Assembly (NCBI GenBank): GCA_026393835.1
Contig: JAPKZK010000023.1
Location: forward strand, 31,657-95,656
Direction of reading: 5' to 3'
Source of the DNA: Candidatus Aminicenantota bacterium
Lineage (GTDB): Bacteria; Acidobacteriota; Aminicenantia; UBA2199
Length of the DNA: 64,000 nucleotides
Shown piece by piece: positions 9,239 to 16,604 of the stretch. The notes under the pieces were generated by a model. That model did not search any database. It saw only the letters and a list, made by a program, of their open reading frames with translations, and was not told the origin of the DNA. The first letter of the stretch is position 1; every line of letters starts with the position of its first letter. The position numbers and the translations under genes were made by a program.

Positions 9239-9508
9239 CTAGCAAAAGTCAGTCTGACAAGCAACGCATCTTGTTTGCGAGCCACACGTGTTAGTGCATC
9301 CGCACCCGAGGTGAGTAGCGCACGTATTACAAGTAGCGCACGTATTACAAACAGTATTGCACATGCTACCACAGAACGTTACGCAAGTACAATTAGTCAG
9401 TGGCTCAGTATCAGGCCCTCCGCCTCTTACTTTTTTTTTGGCATCATTTTCCAAGGATGTTACAAAACTCTGAACCTTAATGTTTGAAAGTTTTAATTTT
9501 TTAGGCAT
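9239..9508 (-). CDS. Lanthipeptide-like RiPP precursor (pinensin-type leader)
   Basis: The 89-residue peptide has an excellent ribosome-binding site (AAGGAG, 6-7 bp before ATG). The N-terminal third is a charged leader, MPKKLKLSNIKVQSFVTSLE, matching from memory the KVQSFVTSL leader of pinensin-type class I lanthipeptides. A KKKVRGGG stretch is a possible cleavage or export site. The rest (about 58 residues) has 15 Cys and many Thr/Ser in near-repeats such as CNTVCNTCATCNTCAT, suited to lanthionine or disulfide crosslinks. No LanB, LanC, LanM, protease or dedicated transporter gene is visible within the window, so the precursor is orphaned here or modified from elsewhere. The neighbouring genes are accessory. 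The family link rests on the leader; crosslinking is inference. Confidence 0.75.
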   Translation of the reverse strand: MPKKLKLSNIKVQSFVTSLENDAKKKVRGGGPDTEPLTNCTCVTFCGSMCNTVCNTCATCNTCATHLGCGCTNTCGSQTRCVACQTDFC

Positions 9509-9550
9509 TTTTATCTCCTTTTTTTACGATTAAAATATTTTAAAGATTTT

Positions 9551-9579
9551 CGAATACCATATCCAGGAAAAAATGTCAA
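9551..9579 (-). promoter_or_regulatory. Candidate promoter of the RiPP precursor gene
   Basis: On the minus strand a perfect TTGACA (9574-9579) is followed after 17 bases by TATTCG (9551-9556). This lies about 40 bp upstream of the precursor ATG. The -35 is strong and the -10 is weak. Confidence 0.4.
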
Positions 9580-9611
9580 CATGTTAAATTTATTTTTTTT
9601 CGCGCCACAGC

Positions 9612-9690
9612 CCCTTTTTGCCTCCGGCGGTCAGAAACCTTTTCGAGAAAAGGTTTCTGAACTTCCAAAAGCTTTTGATTATTGTCCTGG
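9612..9690. repeat. Dispersed hairpin element, copy 3
   Basis: GCCTCCGGCGG precedes a perfect stem, TCAGAAACCTTTT / AAAAGGTTTCTGA (9631-9660). CTTCCAAAAGCTTTTG and TTATTGTCC follow. It lies in the 300-bp gap between the divergent precursor and ATPase genes. Confidence 0.65.
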
Positions 9691-9736
9691 CGCAAGACGA
9701 TTTCAACCTAAAATTGTCCTGGCGTAGGACGATTTC
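9681..9736. repeat. Short tandem repeat upstream of the ATPase gene
   Basis: Two near-identical 24-bp copies (9681-9704 and 9713-9736) contain the small inverted repeat GTCCTGGCGCAGGAC or a variant of it. A third copy is at 13268-13291, upstream of the truncated ATPase copy. They may be regulatory or remnants of the neighbouring hairpin element. Confidence 0.55.
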
Positions 9737-9808
9737 GGCATAATTTCCCGGGAATCGTTTTACAAGAAGACAATTTTAGTTTATAATTAACCCTACCGGA
9801 GGATAATT

Positions 9809-11041
9809 ATGGAGAAACTCTTTGAAGAATGGACCGAATATGCGCTGGAAAAAGAACTAAAGAACCGCGATATTCCATATAATTTATTGGAAATGTCCGC
9901 GAAGAAAATCGTTTTTATCAATGGTATCAGGCGATCAGGGAAAAGCAGCTTAATGATACTCCTGATGAAGAATTTACCGGAAAAATCGGCCTATATCAAT
10001 CTTGAAGATGAACGAATTCCCCGTGATACCACATCTCTGGATGCCATTGTACGGTGGTTTGGAGATAAAGGCTATCTCTTCCTGGATGAGATCACTACCA
10101 TTCAAGGCTGGGAAGGATGGCTGGCTAGAATCCATGAACAGACAAAAGGAAAATTGAAAATAATAGCCGCTTCTTCCATTCGCACGGTTTCCAATTTGAT
10201 CAAACCACTGCGAGGAAGAACACTGGAATACGAACTTTTCCCCTTGAGTTTCAAGGAATTCCTGGCATTTACAAACGTTCAAATAAAAAAAACCACGGCA
10301 GGTGAAGGCATCATCAAAAGGGAATTAGAGAAATATCTTACCTTCGGCGGTTTCCCGGAAGTGGTGCACTGTAAAAATGATACCGAAAAAACACTTATCC
10401 TGATGTCTTATTACAGGGATATCGTCGCTCTCGATATTGCCGAAAAATCGAAAACCAGTTTATCGTTTGTCAATATGATAGCCAGGTACCTGGTGGATTC
10501 GTCTATTTTTTCCGCTTCGAAGTGCGTTAATTTTTTGAAGTCGGTGGGGATAAAAACAGGAAAAGAAAAAATTTTGGAATTGGAAAGGATCGCGGAGTTG
10601 TCGTACCTGTTTTTTTTCGTCCCGATATTTTCCTTCAACGTAAAGGACCGGTTTCAATATCCGCGAAAAGTTTATCCCGGCGATACCGGGTTCATAGATT
10701 CCATATCCGGGGAGAAAGGAATGGGAAGATTATATGAAAATGCCGTTTTTCTCAGTCTGCGCAGGAATTTGAAACCGGATCAGGAGATCGATCATTGGAA
10801 GGACAGGGACGGGTATGAAGTGGATTTCGTGATCAGGAGGGGGTTTAATGTGGAAAATATTATACAGGTTAGCGTAGGAACAGAAATAAAAGATAGGGAG
10901 TTCCGGGCGGGGCTGAAGGCGGCAAAAGAATTTAAAAAAAATGAGATCATACTGATCGGTGATAAAGAAGGTGAGGATCATAGAGAGGGCGTTACCTTCA
11001 AATTTATTCCGCTCCTGCGCTGGCTGCTGCCTGTTCCGTAA
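9809..11041 (+). CDS. AAA_14 / DUF4143-type ATPase
   Basis: The 410-residue protein has a Walker A near residue 38 (GIRRSGKSSLM), a Walker B-like LFLDEITT near residue 93 and a sensor region (IIAASSIRTV). The C-terminal DUF4143-like nuclease-fold domain contains DRDGYEVDFVIRR (about residues 335-347). This architecture is a large, widespread family of unknown function, often found in mobile regions and scattered as near-identical copies. A good RBS (GGAGG) precedes the ATG. It is flanked upstream by the repeats at 9612-9736. A second, internally deleted copy lies at 13268-13741, so the locus has been duplicated. Confidence 0.85.
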   Translation: MEKLFEEWTEYALEKELKNRDIPYNLLEMSAKKIVFINGIRRSGKSSLMILLMKNLPEKSAYINLEDERIPRDTTSLDAIVRWFGDKGYLFLDEITTIQGWEGWLARIHEQTKGKLKIIAASSIRTVSNLIKPLRGRTLEYELFPLSFKEFLAFTNVQIKKTTAGEGIIKRELEKYLTFGGFPEVVHCKNDTEKTLILMSYYRDIVALDIAEKSKTSLSFVNMIARYLVDSSIFSASKCVNFLKSVGIKTGKEKILELERIAELSYLFFFVPIFSFNVKDRFQYPRKVYPGDTGFIDSISGEKGMGRLYENAVFLSLRRNLKPDQEIDHWKDRDGYEVDFVIRRGFNVENIIQVSVGTEIKDREFRAGLKAAKEFKKNEIILIGDKEGEDHREGVTFKFIPLLRWLLPVP

Positions 11042-11082
11042 ATTTGTTAAGGTTTCTTCCTGCCGGGAAATAAAATTTTTAG

Positions 11083-11130
11083 CCACAGATAGGCGACGAA
11101 CACACGCGGCGAGACGGACACGGACAAAAA
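11083..11130. repeat. Intergenic GCCAC...GGACACGGAC-type repeat
   Basis: This stretch after the ATPase gene reads AGCCACAGATAGGCGACGAA and then GACGGACACGGACAAA. The same kind of degenerate repeat is seen after the TPR gene (35524-35590). In reverse complement it occurs inside the NRPS gene at 63421-63455. Confidence 0.5.
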
Positions 11131-11237
11131 GGCGCCTGGACCTTCTTAATACTTTTATTTATTTTCCCAGGAAGAGGGGAAGGCGCCGTAATCGGCTGCG
11201 CTGCAATGGTAAGATGATTCGAACCATCGTTAAAGAA

Positions 11238-11756
11238 TCACTCATTTGACTGATTCTTTGGCCTATCATTGTCCACAATTTTTCTACACATATTAAGTAT
11301 TTTGACAATTTCAGAAGCAAGATATTCGGAATCTTCATCCCCAGTTAGTAGAACCTCCCATAAAAGGACCTCTCCATGTTCTCCACGATAAAAATTAGCC
11401 ATCATTCTCAAACCAACTTTCCATGGTAATTGGAGACCGCCAACCAAAATAAATTCAGGAACATGGAGATTCAGGGGCTCATCTGAAATATTCTGTATAT
11501 ACACCCATAATGAGCCGTGCTTTTTCGGCGTTAGATCCTGAATCCAGTTTATCCATCCAGGTAATCTCACTTCTACGACTACGTCGCAAACAAGTTTCTG
11601 ATTACTAATTCGAATTACAAGAGACGCACCATCCAAAACTGGTTTTTCTTTGGCAAGACTCGTGACGTGAGCCAATTTCGCCAAGAACTGTTTTTCAACA
11701 GACAAATCCTCGATCTTCTTTTTTTTGAAGGGCCATAAATTTTTAATTGGCCACAT
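11238..11756 (-). CDS. Unknown 172-residue partner of the TIR protein
   Basis: I chose the ATG at 11756 because GGAGG lies five bases upstream. An earlier in-frame ATG at 11768 overlaps that site. The product begins with a lysine-rich stretch (WPFKKKKIEDL). A predicted beta-rich centre follows (SLVIRISNQKLVCDVVVEVRL, nt about 11575-11635), then a helical C-terminus. No family was recognised and there is no signal peptide or membrane segment. It starts about 40 bp after the TIR gene on the same strand, so the two are probably one operon. It may be the sensor, inhibitor or target partner of the TIR protein, but nothing in the sequence decides this. Confidence 0.65.
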   Translation of the reverse strand: MWPIKNLWPFKKKKIEDLSVEKQFLAKLAHVTSLAKEKPVLDGASLVIRISNQKLVCDVVVEVRLPGWINWIQDLTPKKHGSLWVYIQNISDEPLNLHVPEFILVGGLQLPWKVGLRMMANFYRGEHGEVLLWEVLLTGDEDSEYLASEIVKILNMCRKIVDNDRPKNQSNE

Positions 11757-11795
11757 AGTAACCTCCATTTAAAGAACCGGATACTCCACGGGATA

Positions 11796-12719
11796 TCATA
11801 GACTCTCTTCGTCGTCGATATTCCGAAACTCGCGTTCCCTAAAAGCATCATCCTCCAGTAATCTTTTTAGATGATTGATCCGTGATAGCGCATACGGACG
11901 CTTTAATCTGAAACCATGACTGACCGGTGTGCGATGGGCATATACTTTCCTTCCATATCGCTCGTAAATGGCTTGCTCGAGTTCCTCTGCACATTTGCAT
12001 AACCTGTCATACTCGGGCCAAAATTGCTGCAGCGAATCGGTGTTTACATCATTCCTATGGTGTAGAACTAGCTCGCTTAGTTCAATAATATGGTTCAATT
12101 CAGAGCATACACTCCCGACACCTGAGAGTGAACTGATTTTATGACCGATAGTTTTTAACTCTCCCTGAGCAGAAAGCTGTCTCATGAACTCGATCGAAGC
12201 TGAGGGAGCCAGATATTCTTTCCTGTAGTGTCTTGCAATGGCACGGATATATTCAAATCCGCGTAAAGCTAGGTTTGGCTGACCTCCATACCGTATGGAA
12301 ACCTCCTCTTCCTTTACTTTTCCTGGTTCAATCAGGTGCCAAAAATACAGAGGCTTGCGCATTTGTCGTGCAAGACAAATTTCCTTTTGTACCCAGACAG
12401 ATTTCAGTGTATGAGGAGACGTAACTACAGTAACGAGGATAGAATCGGCTATCGCCGAGCTTAACACTGACTCGACGGTATGGGAATCGCCCGATATCGG
12501 CTTCCCCCTTTTGTCGTAGGCCATTCTAGGGGCTTGATCCTGGTTTCCAACATCCCTATCCCACCATGCACGCAGGCCTAAATCTTGTAAAAGATGAGTT
12601 AAGCTGTGTGCAGCTTCGACATCGTGCGATTGGTAGGATATAAATGTGTGAAACTGTATAATTCCAGGTGCAGAGAATACCATATTATCAATCTCCATTA
12701 TTACCTTACTTCCCGGCAT
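11796..12719 (-). CDS. TIR-domain protein, possible NAD-cleaving defence effector
   Basis: The product has 307 residues, or 300 if it starts at the ATG at 12698. It opens with a TIR domain: FHTFISYQSHDVEAAHSL (about residues 23-40), an AWWDRD loop, then VTVVTSPHTLKSVWVQKE. The Glu of WVQKE sits where NAD-cleaving TIR domains such as SARM1 carry their catalytic Glu (from memory of the family). The remaining 160 residues are mostly helical without a recognised domain. The gene is followed by a small unknown gene and preceded by a truncated HTH gene, in a patch of broken mobile genes. A role in phage defence by NAD depletion is plausible but inferred. Confidence 0.8.
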   Translation of the reverse strand: MPGSKVIMEIDNMVFSAPGIIQFHTFISYQSHDVEAAHSLTHLLQDLGLRAWWDRDVGNQDQAPRMAYDKRGKPISGDSHTVESVLSSAIADSILVTVVTSPHTLKSVWVQKEICLARQMRKPLYFWHLIEPGKVKEEEVSIRYGGQPNLALRGFEYIRAIARHYRKEYLAPSASIEFMRQLSAQGELKTIGHKISSLSGVGSVCSELNHIIELSELVLHHRNDVNTDSLQQFWPEYDRLCKCAEELEQAIYERYGRKVYAHRTPVSHGFRLKRPYALSRINHLKRLLEDDAFREREFRNIDDEESL

Positions 12720-12892
12720 AGCCCAACTAATTTAACCGGCTGACCGTTTCCGACTACACAACCAACTTGATTTCCGCGATCCCCTGAGATATCCAGGGCC
12801 TGGGCAGAGTCCTTTTGTCTGAATTTTAAATGACGGCGCACCAGTTCCACGCGCTTGCCGATCTCTTTAAGGACATTATCCATTTCGTTCAT
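12701..12892 (-). pseudogene. Truncated XRE-type helix-turn-helix gene
   Basis: From the ATG at 12892 the product starts EIGKRVELVRRHLKFRQKDS and AQALDIS, a typical start of an XRE/Cro HTH domain. After the first HTH helix the similarity stops and about 25 unrelated residues follow to the stop, which overlaps the TIR gene start. A normal XRE domain needs about 30 more residues. I read this as a repressor gene cut by recombination. The region upstream (12930-13010) holds small palindromes such as ATTCGCGAAT that could be its old operators. Confidence 0.6.
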
Positions 12893-13173
12893 CAAAATAC
12901 CCACGCAAAAAAAATGCGATCGCGAAATTAAAGCTTGACAAACGTGAATTATTGAGTTATTGTTCGCATACGAGAAATATTTGGAGCATAAATTCGCGAA
13001 TATCAGTAAGTGGGATGATTGGTTTTTTGAAGCCGAATAAAAGTGGCGGTGATTCATCGAGTTTTTTTCTCCTTAGGTATGGAGTATATTGGAAAACCGC
13101 CGGATTGTCAAGCCGAAACACAACTTTAAGTAGAAGGAAAGATGGATAATCAGGAACAGGAACCGATGGCGTG

Positions 13174-13186
13174 TTAGGGGACAGAC
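13174..13186 (+). repeat. TTAGGGGACAGAC element, copy 1
   Basis: The 13-bp sequence TTAGGGGACAGAC is followed by AGGAATAAA. Identical 13-mers occur at 23150-23162 and 24316-24328, each at the edge of a broken or repetitive stretch. Such GGGGACAG words are known from REP-like elements linked to Y1 (RAYT) transposases, but none is in this window. Confidence 0.55.
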
Positions 13187-13237
13187 AGGAATAAACGCCA
13201 TAATTCCCTCTGTGGGAGCCCCCCGGTCACTTCGCCG

Positions 13238-13741
13238 CGGGCCTGGACCTTCCTAAAACTTTGGGTTATTGTCCTGGCGCAGGACGATTTCGGCATAATT
13301 TTCCGGAAATCGTTTTACAAGAAGACGATTTTAGTATATCCCGGCGATACCGGGTTCATCGATTCCATATCCGGGGAGAAAGGTATGGGAAGATTATATG
13401 AAAATGCTGTTTTTCTCAGTTTGCGCAGGAATTTGAGACCGGATCAGGAGATCGATCATTGGAAGGACAGGGACGGGTATGAAGTGGATTTCGTGATCAG
13501 GAGGGGGTTTAATGTAGAAAATATTATACAGGTGAGCGTAGGTGCGGAAATAAAAGAAAGGGAGTTCCGGGCGGGCCTGAAGGCGGCAAAAGAATTTAAA
13601 AAAAATGAGATCATACTGATCGGTGATAAAGAAGGTGAGGAGCATAGAGAGGGCGTTACCTTCAAATTTATTCCGCTTCTGCGCTGGCTGCTGCCTGTTC
13701 CGCCGGGGCCTTCGCATCTCAATGCCCCTATTCGTTCGTGA
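13238..13741 (+). pseudogene. Internally deleted copy of the DUF4143 ATPase gene
   Basis: Bases 13238-13334 repeat the region upstream of the intact gene at 9809 (end of the hairpin element, the GTCCTGGCG repeat and the promoter-proximal bases). At about 13331 the copy jumps straight into the C-terminal third of the gene (from the codons for YPGDTGF). The join falls at the word AGTTTAT, present at 9778-9784 and 10669-10675 in the intact copy and as AGTATAT in the junction, which fits deletion between short direct repeats. About 885 bp, including the start codon and both Walker motifs, are missing. The original stop is also lost, so the frame runs to 13741. Confidence 0.85.
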
Positions 13742-13769
13742 CCTTGAAGACGAATTTGAAAACCCAGTT

Positions 13770-13800
13770 GCAAATAATATCGGAAAATGATATTATTTGC
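13770..13800. repeat. Perfect 12-bp inverted repeat at the IS21/ATPase junction
   Basis: GCAAATAATATC and GATATTATTTGC are separated by seven bases. The hairpin lies exactly where the end of the ATPase copy meets the truncated IS21 transposase. It could be a terminator-like structure or a trace of the recombination. Confidence 0.6.
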
Positions 13801-14069
13801 AGTTGAAAATATGCATATAGACTCTTGGCTTGCAAACCCGGATTCACCTTTAAAAGAGATTTGGCTTTGGGCCAGACACTCACGAACGGATCCGGACGGG
13901 TTCGGTAAGACCGGGGCTCGGCTATACTTAACTGACTGGGAAGTTTGCCTAAATCCCGATACTTCCGCGCCGTCTTCATATTCAAGCTGGCTTTCTCTGC
14001 CGCTAAAGATAATGTCGGCTGTTTGTTCAATTCCACGAATAACCTCCTAACTTTTTTGTCTTCTACCAT
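13800..14069 (-). pseudogene. istA: Truncated IS21-family transposase (IstA N-terminus)
   Basis: The first 90 or so residues (MVEDKKVRRLFVELNKQP, then AAEKASLNMKTARKYRDLGK) match the N-terminal helix-turn-helix of IS21-type IstA proteins. They include the RTRPDPFVSVWP linker seen in many relatives. After LYAYFQ the match ends at about 13800 and the frame runs into unrelated sequence. The catalytic DDE domain and the istB gene are absent. The fragment sits next to a set of IS21-type end repeats, so it is the left-over end of an insertion. Confidence 0.8.
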
Positions 14070-14124
14070 TCGATTCGCTCCATATTTTAAAACTTGAATC
14101 GAATAGCTTAAATCAAATTCTCAT

Positions 14125-14196
14125 TTTTGCAAAATTATAGTTGTCGTTGAATGGTAAATCTAATTGTCGTTAGGAGGTAAATCTAATTGTCGCTAA
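14125..14196. mobile_element. End of an IS21-family element
   Basis: Two copies of GGTAAATCTAATTGTCG (14153-14169 and 14176-14192) plus a weaker copy ending TTGTCGTTG at 14150 lie just upstream of the istA fragment. Repeated terminal words of this kind are typical of IS21 ends. The opposite end was not found, so the element is a remnant. Confidence 0.65.
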
Positions 14197-14279
14197 TCAT
14201 AGACTGCTACAAAAACAAAGAGTACAGCTATAAAGAGACACAAAAAACCATAAAAACAGCAGCCCCGATTTTGACAATT

Positions 14280-16172
14280 TTAGGGATGTCCACTGAAATA
14301 ATTCATAGAAAAGTTGATGGGATGCATTGTTTTCGAGAACAATTGAATAACAATATCATGACTATCGATAAATTGTAAACGCGAAAATATCTTAACAATT
14401 TCTTGTTTCTTGTAACGCAAGAAATTTTTTATTTTTTCTGCTGTATCCGGATCAGAAGGTTCTTCAATTTCAATAAATAAAACAATTTCATTCTTATTGA
14501 CATTGATATTTACCAATTGGCAAGGATTAAAGAAAAGATCAAATACCTGGCCAGCTTTATCAACATCATGCCTTCCCCAATCATGCAATAAATCACAAAG
14601 GATCAAGAGAAAACCAACTGGATCTCGCTCATATGAAATATACCTTAAATTTTCAACTTTATCACGAGGCTGCCTGTTTTCGGTTCCATTTTTCCATTTT
14701 TCAAAAAATTCATCATAGGATACTTTCCATTTTGTACATTTTTCACATTGAGTATCAGTGCATCTGGCACAACGATTTTCCAGGATATCGGGGGTTGTCC
14801 ATAAATGATTGTGGATTGAAATTGCTGCGGCAGCGGGAAATAGGAACCTATAGAGTTCCTTTTCTTTCTTTAGGCGAAGAAGTAACATAATAGCTGAAAG
14901 AATACCGTGATCCCTGAATCTCATACTTTGATCAAATATTCGACTCCTAATTTCGCATCCCCGATTTATAGTTGGTTTAAGAGTCATCAATTCATAGTTA
15001 ATCTTACTTCTTTCAAAATGCAATTTCCGATGATATTCCGCCAAATCTTCAATACAACTATTATACGCGACATCGGAAATCATATTAGAGATATCAATAT
15101 TTGCTTCAAGTATAGCTCTTTTAGATTTTTGACGGTGGGTGTACTGCTGGAAAAAAGCGTCCAGCCAATCCCCACACTTTTCTACCGGGTAAGCGATATC
15201 ATGAAACATAGCCGTCAAGAACCATATAAAGCTTATATCATTTAGATCCCGATATGTTTGACCCTTAATCGGGTAATATGAACGATTAAAAACTTCAACA
15301 ATATTATTTTTTAATTCATTACTAACTGTGCTTATAATCGATATGCCAAGTATATAGACATTAAATTGATGCAAAAAATGGTCTCTATAGTAAGGAATTA
15401 TAAAGAGGTTTTTCTGGTTTTTCTCAAATTCTTTGATAAGAGATATCAATTTCTCCTGCTGTAATGGATCTAATTGATCGCTATACATCCATAAATTTAT
15501 CCTAAGAAAGTCGTAATATATTTTCTGAAGATAATTGGTATATCTGTAATTTAAAGAAAGATTTTCTACGAATTCATGTATTAACTTGAAATCATCTTTG
15601 TTTATCGTTTGTTTTAAAACACCCAAATATCTTTGGTTAAAAATGTACTTTTTTTGGTGCGTATCTTCTACATTTCTGAGAACAGCATCTATATTAATGT
15701 CATATAGCTCCTTCTCAGCTAATGCGTTAGAAGGATCGTCCGGACTAAAATCAAATGTCAGAAAAATGACCAGACGCGTATCTTCAAATTCGTATCCACA
15801 ATAGTAAACATATTTATTCATCCAATAACTCAACAGATCTGGTCCTATAAGTGTTTCCCCATTATTAGCTAGATGATCATTATGAATTGAATTGAACAAA
15901 CAAATCTGTCCACCTGGGCCATATGCATAGTTTTGATAATTTTTCAATGAAACGTTCAATAATAGGCCATTTTCCTGCGGTATTGGAAATCCTTTTTCTT
16001 TATCAAAATTGAGAGTACTGTCGAAAGCTTCCAGTCTGAGTAAGTAATTATTAGATTTCCCTGGGGATACGATTGAAAAGATGTACAGAGCATATTCATG
16101 GCCAAGGAAACGCTGTCCAGCCAATCTCTCGGCAAATTGTTCTATGATTTCTTTAAAAATTTCAATATTCAT
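14280..16172 (-). CDS. HD-domain protein with Cys4 zinc-knuckle insert
   Basis: The 630-residue soluble protein has an N-terminal half without a recognised fold. A helical HD-type metal-dependent hydrolase region follows: WFLTAMFHDIAYPVEK (about residue 323) gives the HD pair, and AAAISIHNHLW (about residue 455) gives a further His cluster. A CARCTDTQCEKC segment (about residue 470) lies inside the HD region and looks like a zinc site. HD proteins often hydrolyse nucleotides or cyclic dinucleotides; no substrate can be named. It is the last gene of a three-gene operon, 15 bp after the receiver gene, and may be the output whose activity the kinase/receiver pair controls. Confidence 0.75.
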   Translation of the reverse strand: MNIEIFKEIIEQFAERLAGQRFLGHEYALYIFSIVSPGKSNNYLLRLEAFDSTLNFDKEKGFPIPQENGLLLNVSLKNYQNYAYGPGGQICLFNSIHNDHLANNGETLIGPDLLSYWMNKYVYYCGYEFEDTRLVIFLTFDFSPDDPSNALAEKELYDINIDAVLRNVEDTHQKKYIFNQRYLGVLKQTINKDDFKLIHEFVENLSLNYRYTNYLQKIYYDFLRINLWMYSDQLDPLQQEKLISLIKEFEKNQKNLFIIPYYRDHFLHQFNVYILGISIISTVSNELKNNIVEVFNRSYYPIKGQTYRDLNDISFIWFLTAMFHDIAYPVEKCGDWLDAFFQQYTHRQKSKRAILEANIDISNMISDVAYNSCIEDLAEYHRKLHFERSKINYELMTLKPTINRGCEIRSRIFDQSMRFRDHGILSAIMLLLRLKKEKELYRFLFPAAAAISIHNHLWTTPDILENRCARCTDTQCEKCTKWKVSYDEFFEKWKNGTENRQPRDKVENLRYISYERDPVGFLLILCDLLHDWGRHDVDKAGQVFDLFFNPCQLVNINVNKNEIVLFIEIEEPSDPDTAEKIKNFLRYKKQEIVKIFSRLQFIDSHDIVIQLFSKTMHPINFSMNYFSGHP

Positions 16173-16187
16173 ATAAATATATCTCCA

Positions 16188-16604
16188 TTATTTATTTTTA
16201 TCTGTCTTGCTCATATAGTACTCATATAGTGCTTTGGCAAATGAAGCCGGTTCAATACGCTTATCGAAGATTGCGCGACTTTCAACTTTGGCATCTAATA
16301 ACTCCGCCTTAGTTACCTCATCATTGGCCCAGATACTAAAAAAAACAGGTGCGAAACTGAATTTGCCTTTGAGTCGATTAAACATTTGCAACCCAGTTAT
16401 GTTGGGCATGCGGTAATCGAAAATAACCAGATCGGGATGATAGTCGGTGATTTCTTTCTCGGCACTATCCGGGTTTCCAAAAATTTTGACATCGAAGACT
16501 TTCTCTTTTTTTAAATAGTACAAAATAGGTTCTACAAATGGCACATTGTTTTCATACCATGCCACTTTAATCTTCCTTTTTTCATTTTCATTGTTATTAT
16601 TCAT
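16188..16604 (-). CDS. Stand-alone response regulator receiver protein
   Basis: The 138-residue product is a single receiver domain. The phospho-acceptor Asp is in LVIFDYRMPNITG (about residue 58), followed by PVFFSIW and a late Lys (FDKRIEP). There is no DNA-binding or enzymatic output domain, so it probably works by protein-protein contact. Its start overlaps the end of the kinase gene by 8 bp, with a GAGGAG RBS inside the kinase's last codons, and the HD gene follows after 15 bp. This strongly suggests a dedicated phosphorelay. Confidence 0.88.
   Translation of the reverse strand: MNNNNENEKRKIKVAWYENNVPFVEPILYYLKKEKVFDVKIFGNPDSAEKEITDYHPDLVIFDYRMPNITGLQMFNRLKGKFSFAPVFFSIWANDEVTKAELLDAKVESRAIFDKRIEPASFAKALYEYYMSKTDKNK

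Noticed and set aside
14125..14280. Complete IS21 insertion
   Set aside because: Only one end and the first 90 residues of IstA remain; istB and the other end are absent.
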